NCBI GenBank assembly: GCA_014529385.2
Contig: CM043962.1
Span: forward strand, 123,120,470 to 123,184,469
Length of the DNA: 64,000 nt
DNA from: Adiantum capillus-veneris
Taxonomy: Eukaryota > Streptophyta > Polypodiopsida > Polypodiales > Pteridaceae
Reading direction: 5' to 3'
In this document: piece after piece, positions 31,131-43,049 of the stretch
How the letters are laid out: each line of letters starts with the position of its first letter
Numbering within the stretch: position 1 is the stretch's first letter
Position numbers and translations under genes: made by a program
Notes under the pieces: generated by a model
Seen by the model: only the letters and a program-made list of their open reading frames with translations
The model's database searches: none
Told to the model about the DNA's origin: nothing

Positions 31131-32411
31131 AAGGCCGCCCATACTCACAATTCAAATGGCCACCCAAGGCCACAACCTTGGCCGCCCAAAAGAAGAATTA
31201 AGGGCTTAGTGTGTGGATGGGGAAAGTAAAAAAGAAGAAGCCCTCATGGCGAGCAGCATGCAGAGGGCGCAGGGGAGAAGAAACCTACTCGCGCAGGTCG
31301 CATGGGAGTTGAAACGAAGTCGCGCTAGTGGAAAGAATCGCTGAGCAGCCCATGGCAAGCAAATTCGGAGCCACTCCAGCCCGATTTGGAGGAGGTCGAA
31401 ATAGTGGCTGCCACATCATAGGGTGGCTACCCATCAGCGACATCGCTAATGGGTTGGCCAATTTTAGAAGGTGCATGCAATTGAAGGTAAGCTATTATAA
31501 AGAAAAGGGGGTGGCTCTCTTGGGGTTCTCTCCTCTTTGGATGGTCTCTTCTTCTCCTCTTTCATTGAACCCCTTCTCTCCCGGGGAAGAAAGCTAAGAG
31601 GCAATAAGCTCGCTTAAGCCAAGCTTTCCTAAGCTCTCTAATCTCATTAGCCAAGCCTAAGACGGATTCTCATAAACTCTAAGCTAAGATTTCATAAGCT
31701 CCTTAAGCCAAACCCTAATCTTGCTCTCATTAGTCAAGCGTAAGCAATCCTTAACCCGGATTTTCGTAAGCTCCTTAAGCCAAAGCCTCTCGCTCGCTAA
31801 GCCATAATCCTCAACACTCATAAGCCATCAAAACCTTAACCCGGATTAACATAAGCTCTCTAAAGCAAGCTAGCTTAATCCCAAGCTCTCTAAACTAAGC
31901 CATCATAATCCTAAGCTCTAAACCAAGCCATAAATCCTAAGCCGAAGCTCCCATAGCCATAGCGGGAAGAACATCAACTCTCTTTCAACCTTGAAGCAGT
32001 AGAAGGAAAACGAAGCAGATCAAGGTAGTTTTGGCAGACCAATTAAGGCGAAATGATCGTATTTGGTACTGTTATCATCAGATTAGACTTTAGCATCATT
32101 ATTGAAGCTTGATTTTCTTAATTAGCACTTGAATTAAGGCAAGTTAAACCTTGTAAGGAAAATAAACTCCTCTATTAACATTTGATTAAGCAGGGATACT
32201 GTTGGTTATTTGTTTTGAGTTATCAAGCTTGGAAATCTGGATCAAGATGTCTGTTTTAATCTCTGTCTCCATTAATTGTCTCTATTGGAACTGTCTTGCT
32301 CGCACCTCTCACAGCCAAAGGCCCCGTGCCTTCCCAGCTTACCTTTCAACCACAAATCCCCCGACATTCTTGGTGAACCTGACGCAAAACGAGCGGGGGT
32401 GGGAGGTAAAG

Positions 32412-34255
32412 ATGGAGATCCTAGTAGAGATGATGCAGTTTATTGAAGATTACAATTTCAATAGATTTGATAAAAATCTAACGGCTGTAGGTCTGCCAAA
32501 AATGTTGGGCTTAGTTCAGGGATGTTTGCAAGAAGTAAAAGCTATGAAGACAAAAAAGCATATTGATGATGCAGTGGAGATGGCACTTGATGCCGTACAT
32601 GAACAATATGGAATTTTTCTAGGACATGATCCAGAAGGACTCCTTGCATGTTATAAAGCGGAGATGAAGAGCCGAGGAATTCCAGAAGATCGGATGATTT
32701 CGACCTTCGAAGAAGTGGTAACCTCCGAGTTTAAAGATAAGGTTCGAGAAATGGCAGAAACATATCCTACACAGTGGGACTATTTTGCAAATGGGTTTGT
32801 TCACGAAAGCTCAAAGATTATCGAGTTGGAAATGAAAGAGATTAACGAACGAAGCCACATTGTTTTCTATAAAGAAGAAGGGGATCAGATGCAGTTCCTT
32901 AATTATGATCAATTTTGGGATCATATTTCTGCAAGAAGTAAAGCCAAGGCAAATACAGCTTCGAAAGTAGCAGATTGAACTTCAAAGGACCATATTTTGA
33001 GCAACCTAGCAAAGGTACATAATGAAATTAATGCTGAAACACAAATATATGAATTGTTTTCAAAGATTTCTTGCATGGAAGTTACTTGAATAATGGCTCT
33101 AGTGAAGAGCTAGACTGTACAACTAAAATTTTACAAGCTATTGACCTTGGCATGGGATGCTCTCAAAAAGTCTAGCAAGAAGATGAGCCATTACATGTTT
33201 CTAATGGATCTAATGGATTTATCGGCACTATAGTTGAGCCGGACAACATGTTTACTACAGATAATTGCATAAACAAAGCTATTATATACACAATAGCTGA
33301 TGAAGTGGACGAGATTGTGGACCTAACACAGGATGAGCATGAAGATCCCAATGAACCTATGGTAGCTCCTAGAAATATGCTTGCTAATTCTGTTATCACA
33401 CAAGAAGATTCCACAATTGATGGTTTTTTGGATTAATATGAAGGAGAAGGTTATAGCAGTATAGGAGAGCTTTGTGATGCATGTACCCGTTTAGAGGGCG
33501 TGCCAAATGAACCTTTACAAAGTTATAATGGCTTGCTAAGTAGCACGGATGCAGATGAGGAAGCAGAGGATGATATTGAAGATCGCCTAGATCATGCTGA
33601 TTGTGAACATGATATTGACATGGATTTTACCTCTATCCGGGCTGTAAGAGGAGCCAACTCCTATAGCTTTGATGAATGTTGAGACTTCCGAGGGTGATTT
33701 TCCCAAGGATGCTATGGATGAAGATTTTAAGGATAAAGCTATTTTACTTTATCAAACTCAAATCCAGGTAAAAATCTCTCTGATGATATAGGTCCAGAAA
33801 GTCCTAAGGTTTTTTGTAATGGATATAAAGCTAGAGGTGGTGATGATTCTAAATCATTCTTGATACTGCATAAAGTGCACAGGAATTTTCATTTCTTTGG
33901 ACAATGTGCCAAATGTGGCTGGATTTGGATACTATTCCTAGTAATTCTTATGTCAATGATGTCCTGGCTACCAGTAAAACGGAGTCAGAATTATTTAATG
34001 CTTGCTGGTAACGACCTTAAGTTACCAAAAGTTTATGAGATATGGTTGCTGCACTATGCTTTAGGTGAGGCTCTAGTATATTGCGGAGCCCATCAATGCT
34101 ATGTGATCTTAATGATATTTGATCCAAGTGATTCGAAAGATTTTCCAAAGCAGGTTCACTATGGATGGGTATTTTTGGGTACATATTGTGGTTTCTTTCT
34201 GCTAGATCCAGGAATAGCATATTTGGAGCAGAAATGCTTGAAGTTGATTGATTGA
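32412..34255 (+). pseudogene. Internal ORF copy 2, broken by stops and frameshifts
   Basis: This homologue of 26004-27838 starts MEILVEMMQFIEDYNF at 32412. A TGA replaces a Ser codon at 32976-32978, and a one-base loss near 33085 and further small changes split the rest (33248-33436, 33500-33682, 33860-34255). At the point of the copy 1 frameshift, copy 2 keeps the reading frame (IADEVDEIVDLTQ). The two copies are thus broken at different places, consistent with an originally continuous ORF. The hydrophobic segment (GWIWILFLVILMSMMSW, about 33917-33968) and the following Cys/His region are conserved. Confidence 0.6.
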
Positions 34256-34924
34256 GGATATGTATGCTCATGTGGATATTATGCTGCTCCACTATTTGGG
34301 CAATTTCTAATTATCCCATTTGATCTTGGGAGCTATTGAAGAGCAACTTGCAGATTCAAGGATATCATTTATTTTCCTGTAGTAGTAGGTTACTTGGCAG
34401 TAGATTTGTTTTTGGATGTATGCTAAGACAAAAGTGTTGTTGGTTATATGATCAATAAGCTTACATGGCTAGCTTCTAGTTGACATCTTTGGATGATTGT
34501 TATGGTATCTTCACAGCTTGAGATAGTTTTGCTACCAGAACTTGAAGTAAAGGACTTGACGACCATTCCGTGTGCAGATAGAGTAAGGCATAGTTGAGCT
34601 TGATAAGGTTCCCTAAAGCAAGCTTGATGGTCAAGCCATGTGTATAATTAACTGGAGCACTTGAGTCTGGTGGGGTTCATTAAACAGATTTTTCGTAATT
34701 GAATGCATTGGAGATATGACCACTACAGTTTAAAGATTTGTGATGAGGTAGCTACCAGATAATTGAGCTAGACTATTGATGCTATGAGTTAAACCTTATT
34801 TTGTTTTACATGTCTTTACCAACTATGTGAGCTTGATGACAAGTAACTTAAGGTGTTTATAGCAGATGCAACTTGAAGACCGTTTGGCACAGACCGGGGA
34901 CTGTGTAGGTTCAGAGGGGGTGTA

Positions 34925-36989
34925 CGTCGTGCCGTTCCGCTCCCATGATAAGAAAATGAGCAAAGGGATGCCAATCAGGTGTATTTGAATCCTACATGAT
35001 TATTCAACAGTTATAAGGGCTTGCTAACAAGCCAATTTTAAGCTAAAAGTGTGCCAGATGCGGCTCTAAGGTCCAAAAGATGTCTTGGTAATGCTAGACA
35101 GTGAGTATGCTTGAAGTGGTCATAGCTGGGATTTTATTAATCAAAGTTGAAGTACTCAAAGTGGTCTACAGGCCTGTCTTTACGGCTGTCAATCGGAGCT
35201 ACGGATAAGAAGTTATGACAGTTTTAAGTTGAGTCAGTAGCAGATCCATACCGGATTGGGCAGCTGCAGAGCTAAGGGGAGAGAAATGAAATGAGTACAT
35301 GGGCCTGAAGTGCTCACTTTGTGGAGAGCGTCAATCTTTTCAGATCATTGATTGGAGTCAGGGTTGCCATGTTATTGGCCATTATAGATTCACCGGGAGC
35401 TGGTTCTGTGCCAGTCAAGTCGAATTGACCGCAGTGCCATCTGGGAGATTTTGGCTCTCGCTCGGGTTTTGGAGTGCAGCAAAGTAAGTGCTAGAGGAGA
35501 ATCTTGTCCAAAATATTATCTCCTGCAGTGCATTGATAGAAGCTACATGTACGTCAAATGTGGTGAATGTCCCATTAAGTACAAAAAGTGCTTGAAGAGC
35601 TTCGTGTTCGGAATGTGATCTCATGGAAAGCATTGATTGTGGGATTTACCCCAAGGGGAGAGACTCCCTGATGAGATTGTTGGCAAGGGTTTCTCAAGAG
35701 AGATGCTAAGCTAGGAGATGGTATGGCCGATATGTATGCCAAATATGGTACCCTACAAGGGCCTAGAGCCTCAATGAATTAATAAGACCGCCCATACTCA
35801 CAATTCAGATGGCCGCCCAAGGGCCACAACCTTGGCCGCCCAAAAGAAGAATTAAGGGCTTAGTGTGTGGATGGGGCAAGTAAAAAAAAAGAATCCTTCA
35901 TGGTGAGCAGCGTGCAGAGGGCGCAGGGGAGAAGAAACCTACTCCCACAGGTCGCATGGGAGCTGAAACGAAGTCGCGCTAGTGGAGAGAATCACTCATC
36001 AGCCCATGGCGAGCAAATTTGAGCCACTCTAGCCCGATTTAATGGAGGTCGAAATAGCGGCTGCCACATCATAGGGTGGCTACCCATTAGCGACATCGCT
36101 AATGGGTTGGCCAATTTTAGAAGGTGCATGCAATCAAAGGTAAGCTATTATAAAGAAAAGGGGGTGGCTCTCTTAGGGTTCTCTCCTCCTTGGATGGTCT
36201 CTTCTTCTCCTCTTTCATTGAACCCCTTCTCTCCCGCGGAAGAAAGCTAAGAGGCGACAAGATCGCTTAAACCAAGCTTTTCTAAGCTCTCTAATATCAT
36301 TAGCCAAGCCTAAGCCGGATTATCATAAACTCTAAGCTAAGCTTTCATAAGCTCCTTAAGCCAAAGCCTTATCTTGCTCTCATTAGTCAAGCCTAAGCAA
36401 TCCTTAACCCGGATTTCCTTAAGCTCCTTAAGCCAAAGCCTCTCGCTCTCTAAGTCATAATCCTTGACACTCATAAGCCATCAAAACCTTAACCCAGATT
36501 ATCATAATCTCTCTAAAGCAAGCCAGCTTAATCCCAAGCTCTCTAAACCAAGCCATAAATCCTTAGGCAAAGCTCCCATAGCCATAGAGGGAAGAACATC
36601 AACTCTCTTTCAACCTTGAAGCAGCAGAAGGAAAACGAAGCAGATCAAGGCAGTTTTGGTAGACCAATTAAGGCGAAACGATCATATTTGGTACTGTTAT
36701 CATCGGATTAGACTTTAGCATCATTACAAAGCTTGATTTTCTTAATTAGCACTTGGATTAAGGTAGGTTAAACCTTGTAAGGAGCATAACTCCTCTATTA
36801 ACATTTGATTAAGCAAGGATACTGTTGGTTATTTGTTTTGAGTTATCAAGCTTCGGAATCCGGATCAAGCTGTCAGTTTTAATCTCTGTCTCCATTAATT
36901 GTGTCTGTTGCAACTCTCTTCCTCGCACCTCTCACAGCCAGAGGCCCCGTGCCTTCCCAGCTCACCTTTCGACCACAAATCCGCCGACA
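34925..36989 (+). repeat. Array LTR 3 (2,065 bp)
   Basis: Ends CCGCCGACA followed by the array's right TSD TCGT. It carries the PPR block (about 35530-35790) and AAGC-rich block and appears more diverged than LTR 1 is from LTR 2. Confidence 0.9.
35530..35790 (+). pseudogene. PPR-protein gene fragment inside LTR 3
   Basis: Third copy of the PPR-derived block: MYVKCG at about 35548, then VRNVISWKALIVGF-type and MADMYAKYGT segments in shifting frames. Confidence 0.65.
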
Positions 36990-36993
36990 TCGT

Positions 36994-37506
36994 GGGCCTA
37001 ATTTAAGCCTCTGTCATCTTCGTCAGAATTGAACAAGATTTGACATGCTCATTTCTCTCTTCTTCCTAATGACCAAGGTATTCCATTCCTCCATTTGAGC
37101 CTATTTATTATTTATTTTCTATTCTTGACCTTATCATTAGAAAAATTAAAACAAAATTAGAAAACTTACAAAAAAATAGGAAATCAATCCAAAAATTACA
37201 TAAACTTAAACAATATACTTGGCTATATTTTTGAAGATTTCTTCATTTTGATCACTTTTTTGGCCCAAAAACATGTAAAAAGAGTAAAACTTGCAATATT
37301 TTTGGCTTTGTTAATAGTATGAACACTATCTACACACACCTAGGGGTTATCATAGTATGTTACCCCCATTCTCTTTACTTATAATGGCATTTCTCATAGA
37401 GTTGGCAAAAAAATATCACACGTTAACGTACAAATACTTCAAGCATTGCCCTTTTTCTAATAGGTTTCATCTGTCAAGGTCTACATTCAGAATGCCTCTC
37501 CCCCTC
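36994..37506. other. Unassigned A/T-rich sequence
   Basis: No feature is supported in these 0.5 kb between the tandem array and the 37.5-39.2 kb Gypsy remnants. Confidence 0.4.
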
Positions 37507-38123
37507 CTAAGTGGAGTCCCCCAGGACGACAATGTGTAGCTCGGGTAGTGCAATGCATGGGCTGATAAAGTTATGTTTGTGCATAGTCTTGATTGGTAGT
37601 ACCATGCGCGTGAGGTCAATGCAATTCAAAACATTATGATGTACAAGAGGAGGGTCTTGAGAAAATGGCTCAAGGACTTTCGAGGTCGAGGCTTTCTGCT
37701 GATTAACTCTCTTGAAGAGTAGACCTTGGAGCCATTGTGCTTGTTCTTTGATAGTTGATGGCGAACAACCATCTTTTTTTTTCGGTTCTTTGTCTGGAGA
37801 GATTCGTTGTGTGACGATTGTGATTGTTGATGCTTTGGCACCCACTAGTAAAACAATTTGTTTGATTTCTTTGATGGGGGTTGAGCCTTTTGTATCCATT
37901 TGTATACCGGCTTGATTGGTTGCTTTGCTTCAGTCTTCGTCTTTGGCAACCACACCCGCTTGGACTTTGGTGGCGGCTCTTTTTTGCTTTGTCGGGGTTG
38001 TGGAGTTGGTTGTGGTGATTTTCTCTGCTCGGTTGATTGTTTTTTGGGCACCCAAATCTGTTTCAGATTTTCTTTCATAGCTAAGCTTTTGGTACTCAAG
38101 ATTGTCTGGTTCCTTGCATGCAT
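37507..38123 (-). pseudogene. W-x-P-K repeat region, second locus
   Basis: On the minus strand the frame 37845-38123 encodes IWVPKKQ, RVWLPKT and YKWIQKA with Lys/Pro/Ser-rich spacers. It continues, after a frameshift, in 37507-37899 (KEQAQWLQGLLFKRVNQQKA). The Trp-hydrophobic-Pro-Lys repeats and their place after a protease-like domain match the region at 18129-18869, so both belong to one family of modules. The function is unknown. Confidence 0.55.
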
Positions 38124-38296
38124 GTGCTATGATAATAGATCTTGTGTTGACCCGTTAATATAGGTGTTGAACTTAAACTTTCTTTAGTCAACTTTGAAAC
38201 CCATAGGTCTGCTTTTCACTCTTCCTTGCTATAAGCAAATGGTATGATAAACTGTCCACCTTTGAATGTTAATTCGAGAACTTTTTCATCCTAATA

Positions 38297-38629
38297 TTAG
38301 ATAGCCTTGTACATCCGCATCCATGGAACTCGGATCACCAAGCCTTCATTCATGTGCTCGTTCGGAATGCAAATAAATGTATGTGGGCAAAGAGATCTGT
38401 GCACAAAAATATTCAAGTTGATCATGCCCAATGTTGGAGTGAACTCTCTATGGCATGCTTTGACCTTAGCTTTGCAGTATTCCAAGCATTGGGCAGTCGC
38501 CTTCTTGTAGGATGAATAACTTACTACGTTTATCTCGACACTTGTATCTGTTAATGCCTTTACTTTGAATCCATCTTTCAGGCTCACTCTTATCCTCATG
38601 TCTACTCCATCAAGCCATTCATCATCCAT
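38297..38629 (-). pseudogene. Retropepsin-like domain
   Basis: The minus-strand frame contains KVKALTDTSVEINVVSYSSY, which fits a retroviral-type aspartic protease active site (usually DTGAxxxxI) with Gly changed to Ser but Asp kept. FICIPNEHMNEGLVIRVPWM lies about 60 residues later, where the family has its I-LGxPWL-type motif. It is followed on the same strand by the W-x-P-K region, the same order as in the nested Gypsy. Stops after KAI break the frame. Confidence 0.55.
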
Positions 38630-38818
38630 CTCTACTTCATCTTCTGGTAAAGCCTAAGTGCAATGTAGAGTTTGCACTTGAAGCATACTAACTGACATAG
38701 CTTCAACAATTAGTTGCATTGCCGCTTTCCTCTTTAAGATGCGAATGCATGCCTCCTTTTAAGCTTCTTCTATGACCTATTGTTTTTTGATCTTGCATTC
38801 TTTTGTTGCATGCATTCT

Positions 38819-39160
38819 TTACAAGACATCATTAGTCAATGCAATATTATACTTTTGCAAATAGCATCCACTAATCCAATTTTCCATTATTTTTCCATCT
38901 AATTTGGCCAATTTAATCGCCCCACTTGGTGAAACATTTGCAATTACAAAAGGACCATGTTCCCTTTTCTTGAATTTAGGGATGTGTTGCTTTAACGAAT
39001 AGACTAACACCATTTCTCCTTGCTTGAAGATTCTCATTACTAGGTGCGAGTTGAAGAGATGTTTTTTATTTCTTTTTTGAGTATAGATGTATGCAATAGT
39101 TGCTAGTCTTTGCTCATCTAATTGTTTGAGATTTTTTAGGCATTCTGATAGTTCATGTCA
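38819..39160 (-). pseudogene. pol: Gypsy integrase C-terminal region fragment
   Basis: The minus strand reads LKNLKQLDEQRLATIAYIYT followed by QKRNKKHLFNSHLV, then IFKQGEMVLVYSLKQHIPKF and REHGPFVIANVSPSGAIKL. This is the GDLVL...GPF...GA.L pattern at the end of plant Gypsy integrases, and it ends LQKYN in place of LKPY. It lies upstream (in transcription sense) of the protease-like domain, not downstream as usual. This is either rearrangement or an unusual order. It is truncated near 39160. Confidence 0.65.
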
Positions 39161-39589
39161 TGTCCATTCTGATTCATGTGCATGCTAGGGGCTCACAACC
39201 CTAACAGGTAATTAATACAAGAATCATGCAGTGTATAGATAACGAGGCAGGAGGCTGCGTATTAAAACACAGAATTGCATAATAGATGAATGAGAAACAC
39301 CATAATGAAGATAAGAAAGTGCTACATTCATTGTATATTCATCATCACAATCAAACTACAGAGCAAAAATAGCAGTACAACAACAGGGAACTGCCAAAAC
39401 TGCATGTCGATTACATCCAAAAATTGCTACGCGCCATATGACCGTTTGAGACTTTAAAACTAACTAGGCATAAAGTCCTTGTGTAAACAAACCCCTAAGG
39501 CTTAAAGCTAAGACCTTAGCTACACTCAAAAAGTAAGTGCCTTTATATATCAGGCACTAACACCTGGAACACTCGATGTGCAATGTTTC

Positions 39590-41542
39590 TCAAACATTGT
39601 GAGAACCCATCCCTTGATCAAAAGCTTCAACATCAATTTGATCTTTAACTTCAGACTGCTTTGAACTTTCCCCTTCAGTTGCAGTTTCCTTACCATCTTT
39701 ACCAAATCTTGCATCCACTTCAGCTTCAGGTGCCTTCATTGGAACCTTAGCATCTTCTCCAGTGAGTATCTCATCCACAATAGACAACGCTGGATTTTTA
39801 AACTGATGCTGTCCATTTGCAACACCTGCTTCTTCATCTGCACAACTGCATTTGAAACTATGACTGCACCTTCAATTAACTGTTCCTGAACATCAGTTTC
39901 AGTTTGCTCCAGCATTATAGTATCATTCTCAGCAATCAATTGTTTAAGTTGATGATACTTTTTGTTTATCCAACTGCAATTGCAATTCTTCACGCTTTTT
40001 CTTCAGTTCATCAAATTGGTTCTGCACAAAAAAAAATTCCTCCTTGGCTTCTTCCTCTACAAAAGCCTGATATGGTTTGCTAACCACATCATACATTATC
40101 AGTTTGATCTGCTCCCACACTCCTTTCATGTAGTCCATTATCTCAGTTTTCTTTTTGTCCACATTAAGTGAAGCTAAATACCAACCTTATACATCTAGCT
40201 CTTCTTCTGTCATCTCCATAATCTTTTCTTCCACTCTTTTGCATGTTGTAACTCTGTTCAATAGAACTCTGTTACTTCTTTCAAGTGTTGCATTCAAAGT
40301 TGTCATTTCAATCAATTGCCTCTGTAGCACACCTAGCCACTCATCTTTCCACTGAGCAATTCTTCCTGAAGTTTTTTCTCTGTATACTGCTAACTGCTTA
40401 TAAGATGCCAACTCTTGTTTCATGAGCTCTTGGCTGTTAGTTAATTCCTTGACCTGCTTCTGTAAAATCTCCATTTCAGATTAAGTCTTCTTTTCCTTTT
40501 GTGCACCCTCTCTGATTTGCTTCAACTCATTGTGCAATCCCTCATTTTCCCTGCTCAACAAGGTAAAATCCATGGCTTGTTGTTCAACATACTCCTTTAC
40601 TACACCCAATGCAGTTTGCACCTCATTTAAAGATACATTTGGAACACTTGCTTTAGACATGCCCGTCTTTTGAACTGTAGAATCCCGAACTGCAAGTACA
40701 AGATCCTCTCCTGTAAGTTTCCCCTTCAGTTTTCTGAGTTTGATACCTGTTTTTACTGTCCACAGGGACTGCATTTCTTTCACAGGGCTTTTGAACTGTA
40801 GACTCAGAAAATAAAACCCCAAATTCTTGATCTAGCTTTACTTTTAATGCATCCAAAGGTTCTTTCTTTGAATAACCTGCAGCCATCTGTGTATCCATAT
40901 CCTTTGTCATCTGGAGGGGCTTCCTATCATGTTGCAGTTTTTGCCTTTTCTCCTTTCTTTGAGCAGACCCTGAGTCTTCAATCATTTTTCTGGTGATAGA
41001 AAGCTCTTCCCCTGAAAGATACTTTTGTTATTGATATATTGAAAAATTGATGCCAAGTATGGACCCACCTATGTTGTTTTGTCCTTTCTTCTCTGTTTGG
41101 TATAAATCTCAAATTTAATCTTGTCAAAGAGAACATTGGCCCATCCAATTTGTCTACCGCCTTCAGCTGTTAGCATTATACCATAGTTTTCCTTGCTTAT
41201 GTATTCTGATTTGACCAATAAAAACACTCTTTCAATCAACCACCTGACTTGTTGCTGCCTGACCTAATTTTTCATGCCTCACAGTTGGTAGTAGTGCCTG
41301 TCACCCTGAGATGGCCCAAAGGCTTTTGACATATCCTTCTCTGTGGCTTTACTGACTTCATTGTCCTCAGCAGTAGGCACATCAAACACTTGGGCAATCA
41401 GGGATTTAATTAGGTAATTCTGAGCAAAAATATGGCCATCATTTGCCTGTAAATATTCAAGTAAACCATGGGCATTTGATTCTGCCTCCAACTCACCCAT
41501 GGCAGTCTTGAAAAATCCAATAGCCCTATGCTCCTCAATCAT
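39590..41542 (-). pseudogene. Extra coding region after integrase: coiled-coil protein of unknown function
   Basis: The minus-strand pieces follow integrase collinearly. First comes a globular part (41542-41279: HGLLEYLQANDGHIFAQNYL) and, in another frame, GGRQIGWANVLFDKIKFEIY with VGPYLASIFQYIN near 41170-41040. This loosely resembles N-terminal domains of some plant retroelement-derived proteins. Then come long heptad-rich segments: 40822-40481 (VVKEYVEQQAMDFTLLSREN), 40474-40187 (MEILQKQVKELTNSQELMKQ) and 40162-39944 (QNQFDELKKKREELQLQLDK). The end is acidic (39787-39590). About 600 residues are implied, split by at least six stops or frameshifts. No hydrophobic membrane segment is obvious. 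Confidence 0.5.
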
Positions 41543-41688
41543 GGTACATTGTCATCATTGGCTACCAAATCATCTTTGAAATCTAGAAAAGTATATTAAT
41601 GTGTTGGTTCTTCCTTTGTAATTGGCATAGCCTTGAGAGGTGTTAACAACTCAGTCTCGTCTTCAGAACTGGAGTCAGGGATGATAGC

Positions 41689-41886
41689 TCATTGATACCT
41701 GGCTTTACAAAAAGGCCTTAGCATGGCAAGAGGTTCATCATCCTCCAAGCACGAGTCGGACCCTGCTCCCCTAGAAGTATTATGATGGCTTGACATATTG
41801 TAGCAAGGAGAAGAACTCATCACAGCAGAAAAATGCAGAGGATTGAAGCTCGTAGCGCACCTGCTAATAGTCACCTCATTAGCCAT
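41689..41886 (-). pseudogene. Short Ser-rich frame between integrase and extra ORF
   Basis: 65 codons (MANEVTISRCATSFNPLHFS...) closed by a TGA; the same frame continues SSSEDETELLTPLKAMPITK. It is probably the N-terminus of the extra ORF at 41542-39590. It has no recognised domain. Confidence 0.4.
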
Positions 41887-41952
41887 GTCCCATGAAATAA
41901 GTTGTCACTATCCCAACATCATCATTAAACATATGCTCCACTCGAGTCTTGA

Positions 41953-42875
41953 TTATTCTCCAAAAAATGGCTTTAATCGAAAACCATTAACTGGTTTGGC
42001 AATTACTTGCCCTGACTCATCAGCTAAAATAAAAGTATTAGGCCCCACAATTTTAGCTATCTGACATGGACCCACATACCTCAGTTTCAATTTGTCAGGT
42101 CTGTGTCCTAGCTTGCTGTTGTGAACCATCAGCCAATCTCCTGCAGAGAAAATTTTAAACTTTATGTTCCTATTGATCCATGCTTGCCTTCTTTGCTGGA
42201 TAACCTCTACAATATACATGCTTTGAACTCTATCTTCCTTCAGCTTTAGTAATGCTTCCTTTCTGCAATTTACTGACTCTTTAGGTCACAATTTTTGCTG
42301 AACTGCAACCCTTAAACTTTGTACTAAAAATTCCATAGGAACTACTGCTTCCAACCCATACACCAACTTGAATGGTGTCATGCATGTTGTCACTTTAAAT
42401 GTAGTTCTAAAAGCCCAAAGTGCTGAATCCAACTTTTTATCCCAATCTGTTCTGTTTTGATTGATCTGATCAAAATCTTATTTGTACTCTCTGCTTGTCC
42501 ATTTTCCTGAGGATAATACACAATTGATTTCTTATGCAATATCATATGCACTTCAGTCAATTTACCGATCACTTTGTTAATGAAATGTCCTCCTTGATAA
42601 GAAACTAACTCAATAGGGCATCCAAACGGGGTCATAATATTTTTATACAAAATTTTTACCACACTCCTTGCTGTGTTATCTCTCAAAGCTGCAGCTTCTA
42701 CCCATTTTATGCAATAATCAGTTGCAACCAAGATATACCTGTTCTGTGTAAACCTTGTAGGTGGCTTGATTGGACCAACAAAACCTAATCGCCACTTTTG
42801 AAATGGTTCCAAAGGTAATATAGGTTGCAAAGCCATCTTATCTACATCCAATGGCCTGTCCTCTCTTTGACACAA
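41953..42875 (-). pseudogene. pol: Gypsy integrase; two catalytic Asp replaced
   Basis: The core reads PFQKWRLGFVGPIKPPTRFT, then ILVATDYCIKWVEAAAL, PFGCPIELVSYQGGHFINK and YYPQENGQAESTNK. The family has W-x-x-DF-x-GP and LVSD-x-G. Here both catalytic aspartates are changed (GGT for GAT, TAT for GAT), while the Glu in QAEST remains. The C-terminal part (42219-41953) keeps FSAGDWLMVHNSKLGHRPDK, LRYVGPCQIAKIVGPNTFIL and GFRLKPFF, a typical Gypsy integrase end. The intervening region (42220-42390) has frame breaks. The enzyme cannot be active. Confidence 0.9.
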
Positions 42876-43049
42876 AAAATAGTTCTTACTAAATTCCTAA
42901 GCATCTTTTATAACAGTTGGCCACCAAAGTCCTGCTTGAAATATTTTCCTTGCAGTGACATGTCCTGAAAAATGTCCTCCTGAATTACCTGCATGAGCTT
43001 CTGCCAGTGTTGCTCTTTGCTCAAATTCAGGGACACATCTCTTGATCAC

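Larger units (their letters stand above)
28509..32366 (+). repeat. Array LTR 2 (3,858 bp, contains a 1.75-kb insertion)
   Basis: Begins TGTCGTGCCGC and ends CCCCCGACA. Without the insertion at 29067-30818 and its duplicated GAGTG it is about 2.1 kb, like the other two LTRs. Confidence 0.9.
23895..36989 (+). mobile_element. Tandem LTR-retroelement array: three LTRs, two internal regions
   Basis: Three direct LTRs (23895-25958, 28509-32366 and 34925-36989) separate two homologous internal regions (25959-28508 and 32367-34924). LTRs run TGTCG...CGACA; the third starts CGTCG by one transition. Each internal region ends in a polypurine tract (CAGAGGGGGTGGA before LTR2). The whole array is flanked by TCGT (23891-23894 and 36990-36993), so it is bounded like one insertion. 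No pol motif is visible in either internal region, which puts it with large non-autonomous (LARD-like) elements. Orientation is taken from the PPT and ORF. LTR-internal-LTR-internal-LTR tandems are usually explained by unequal recombination between LTRs. Confidence 0.9.
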
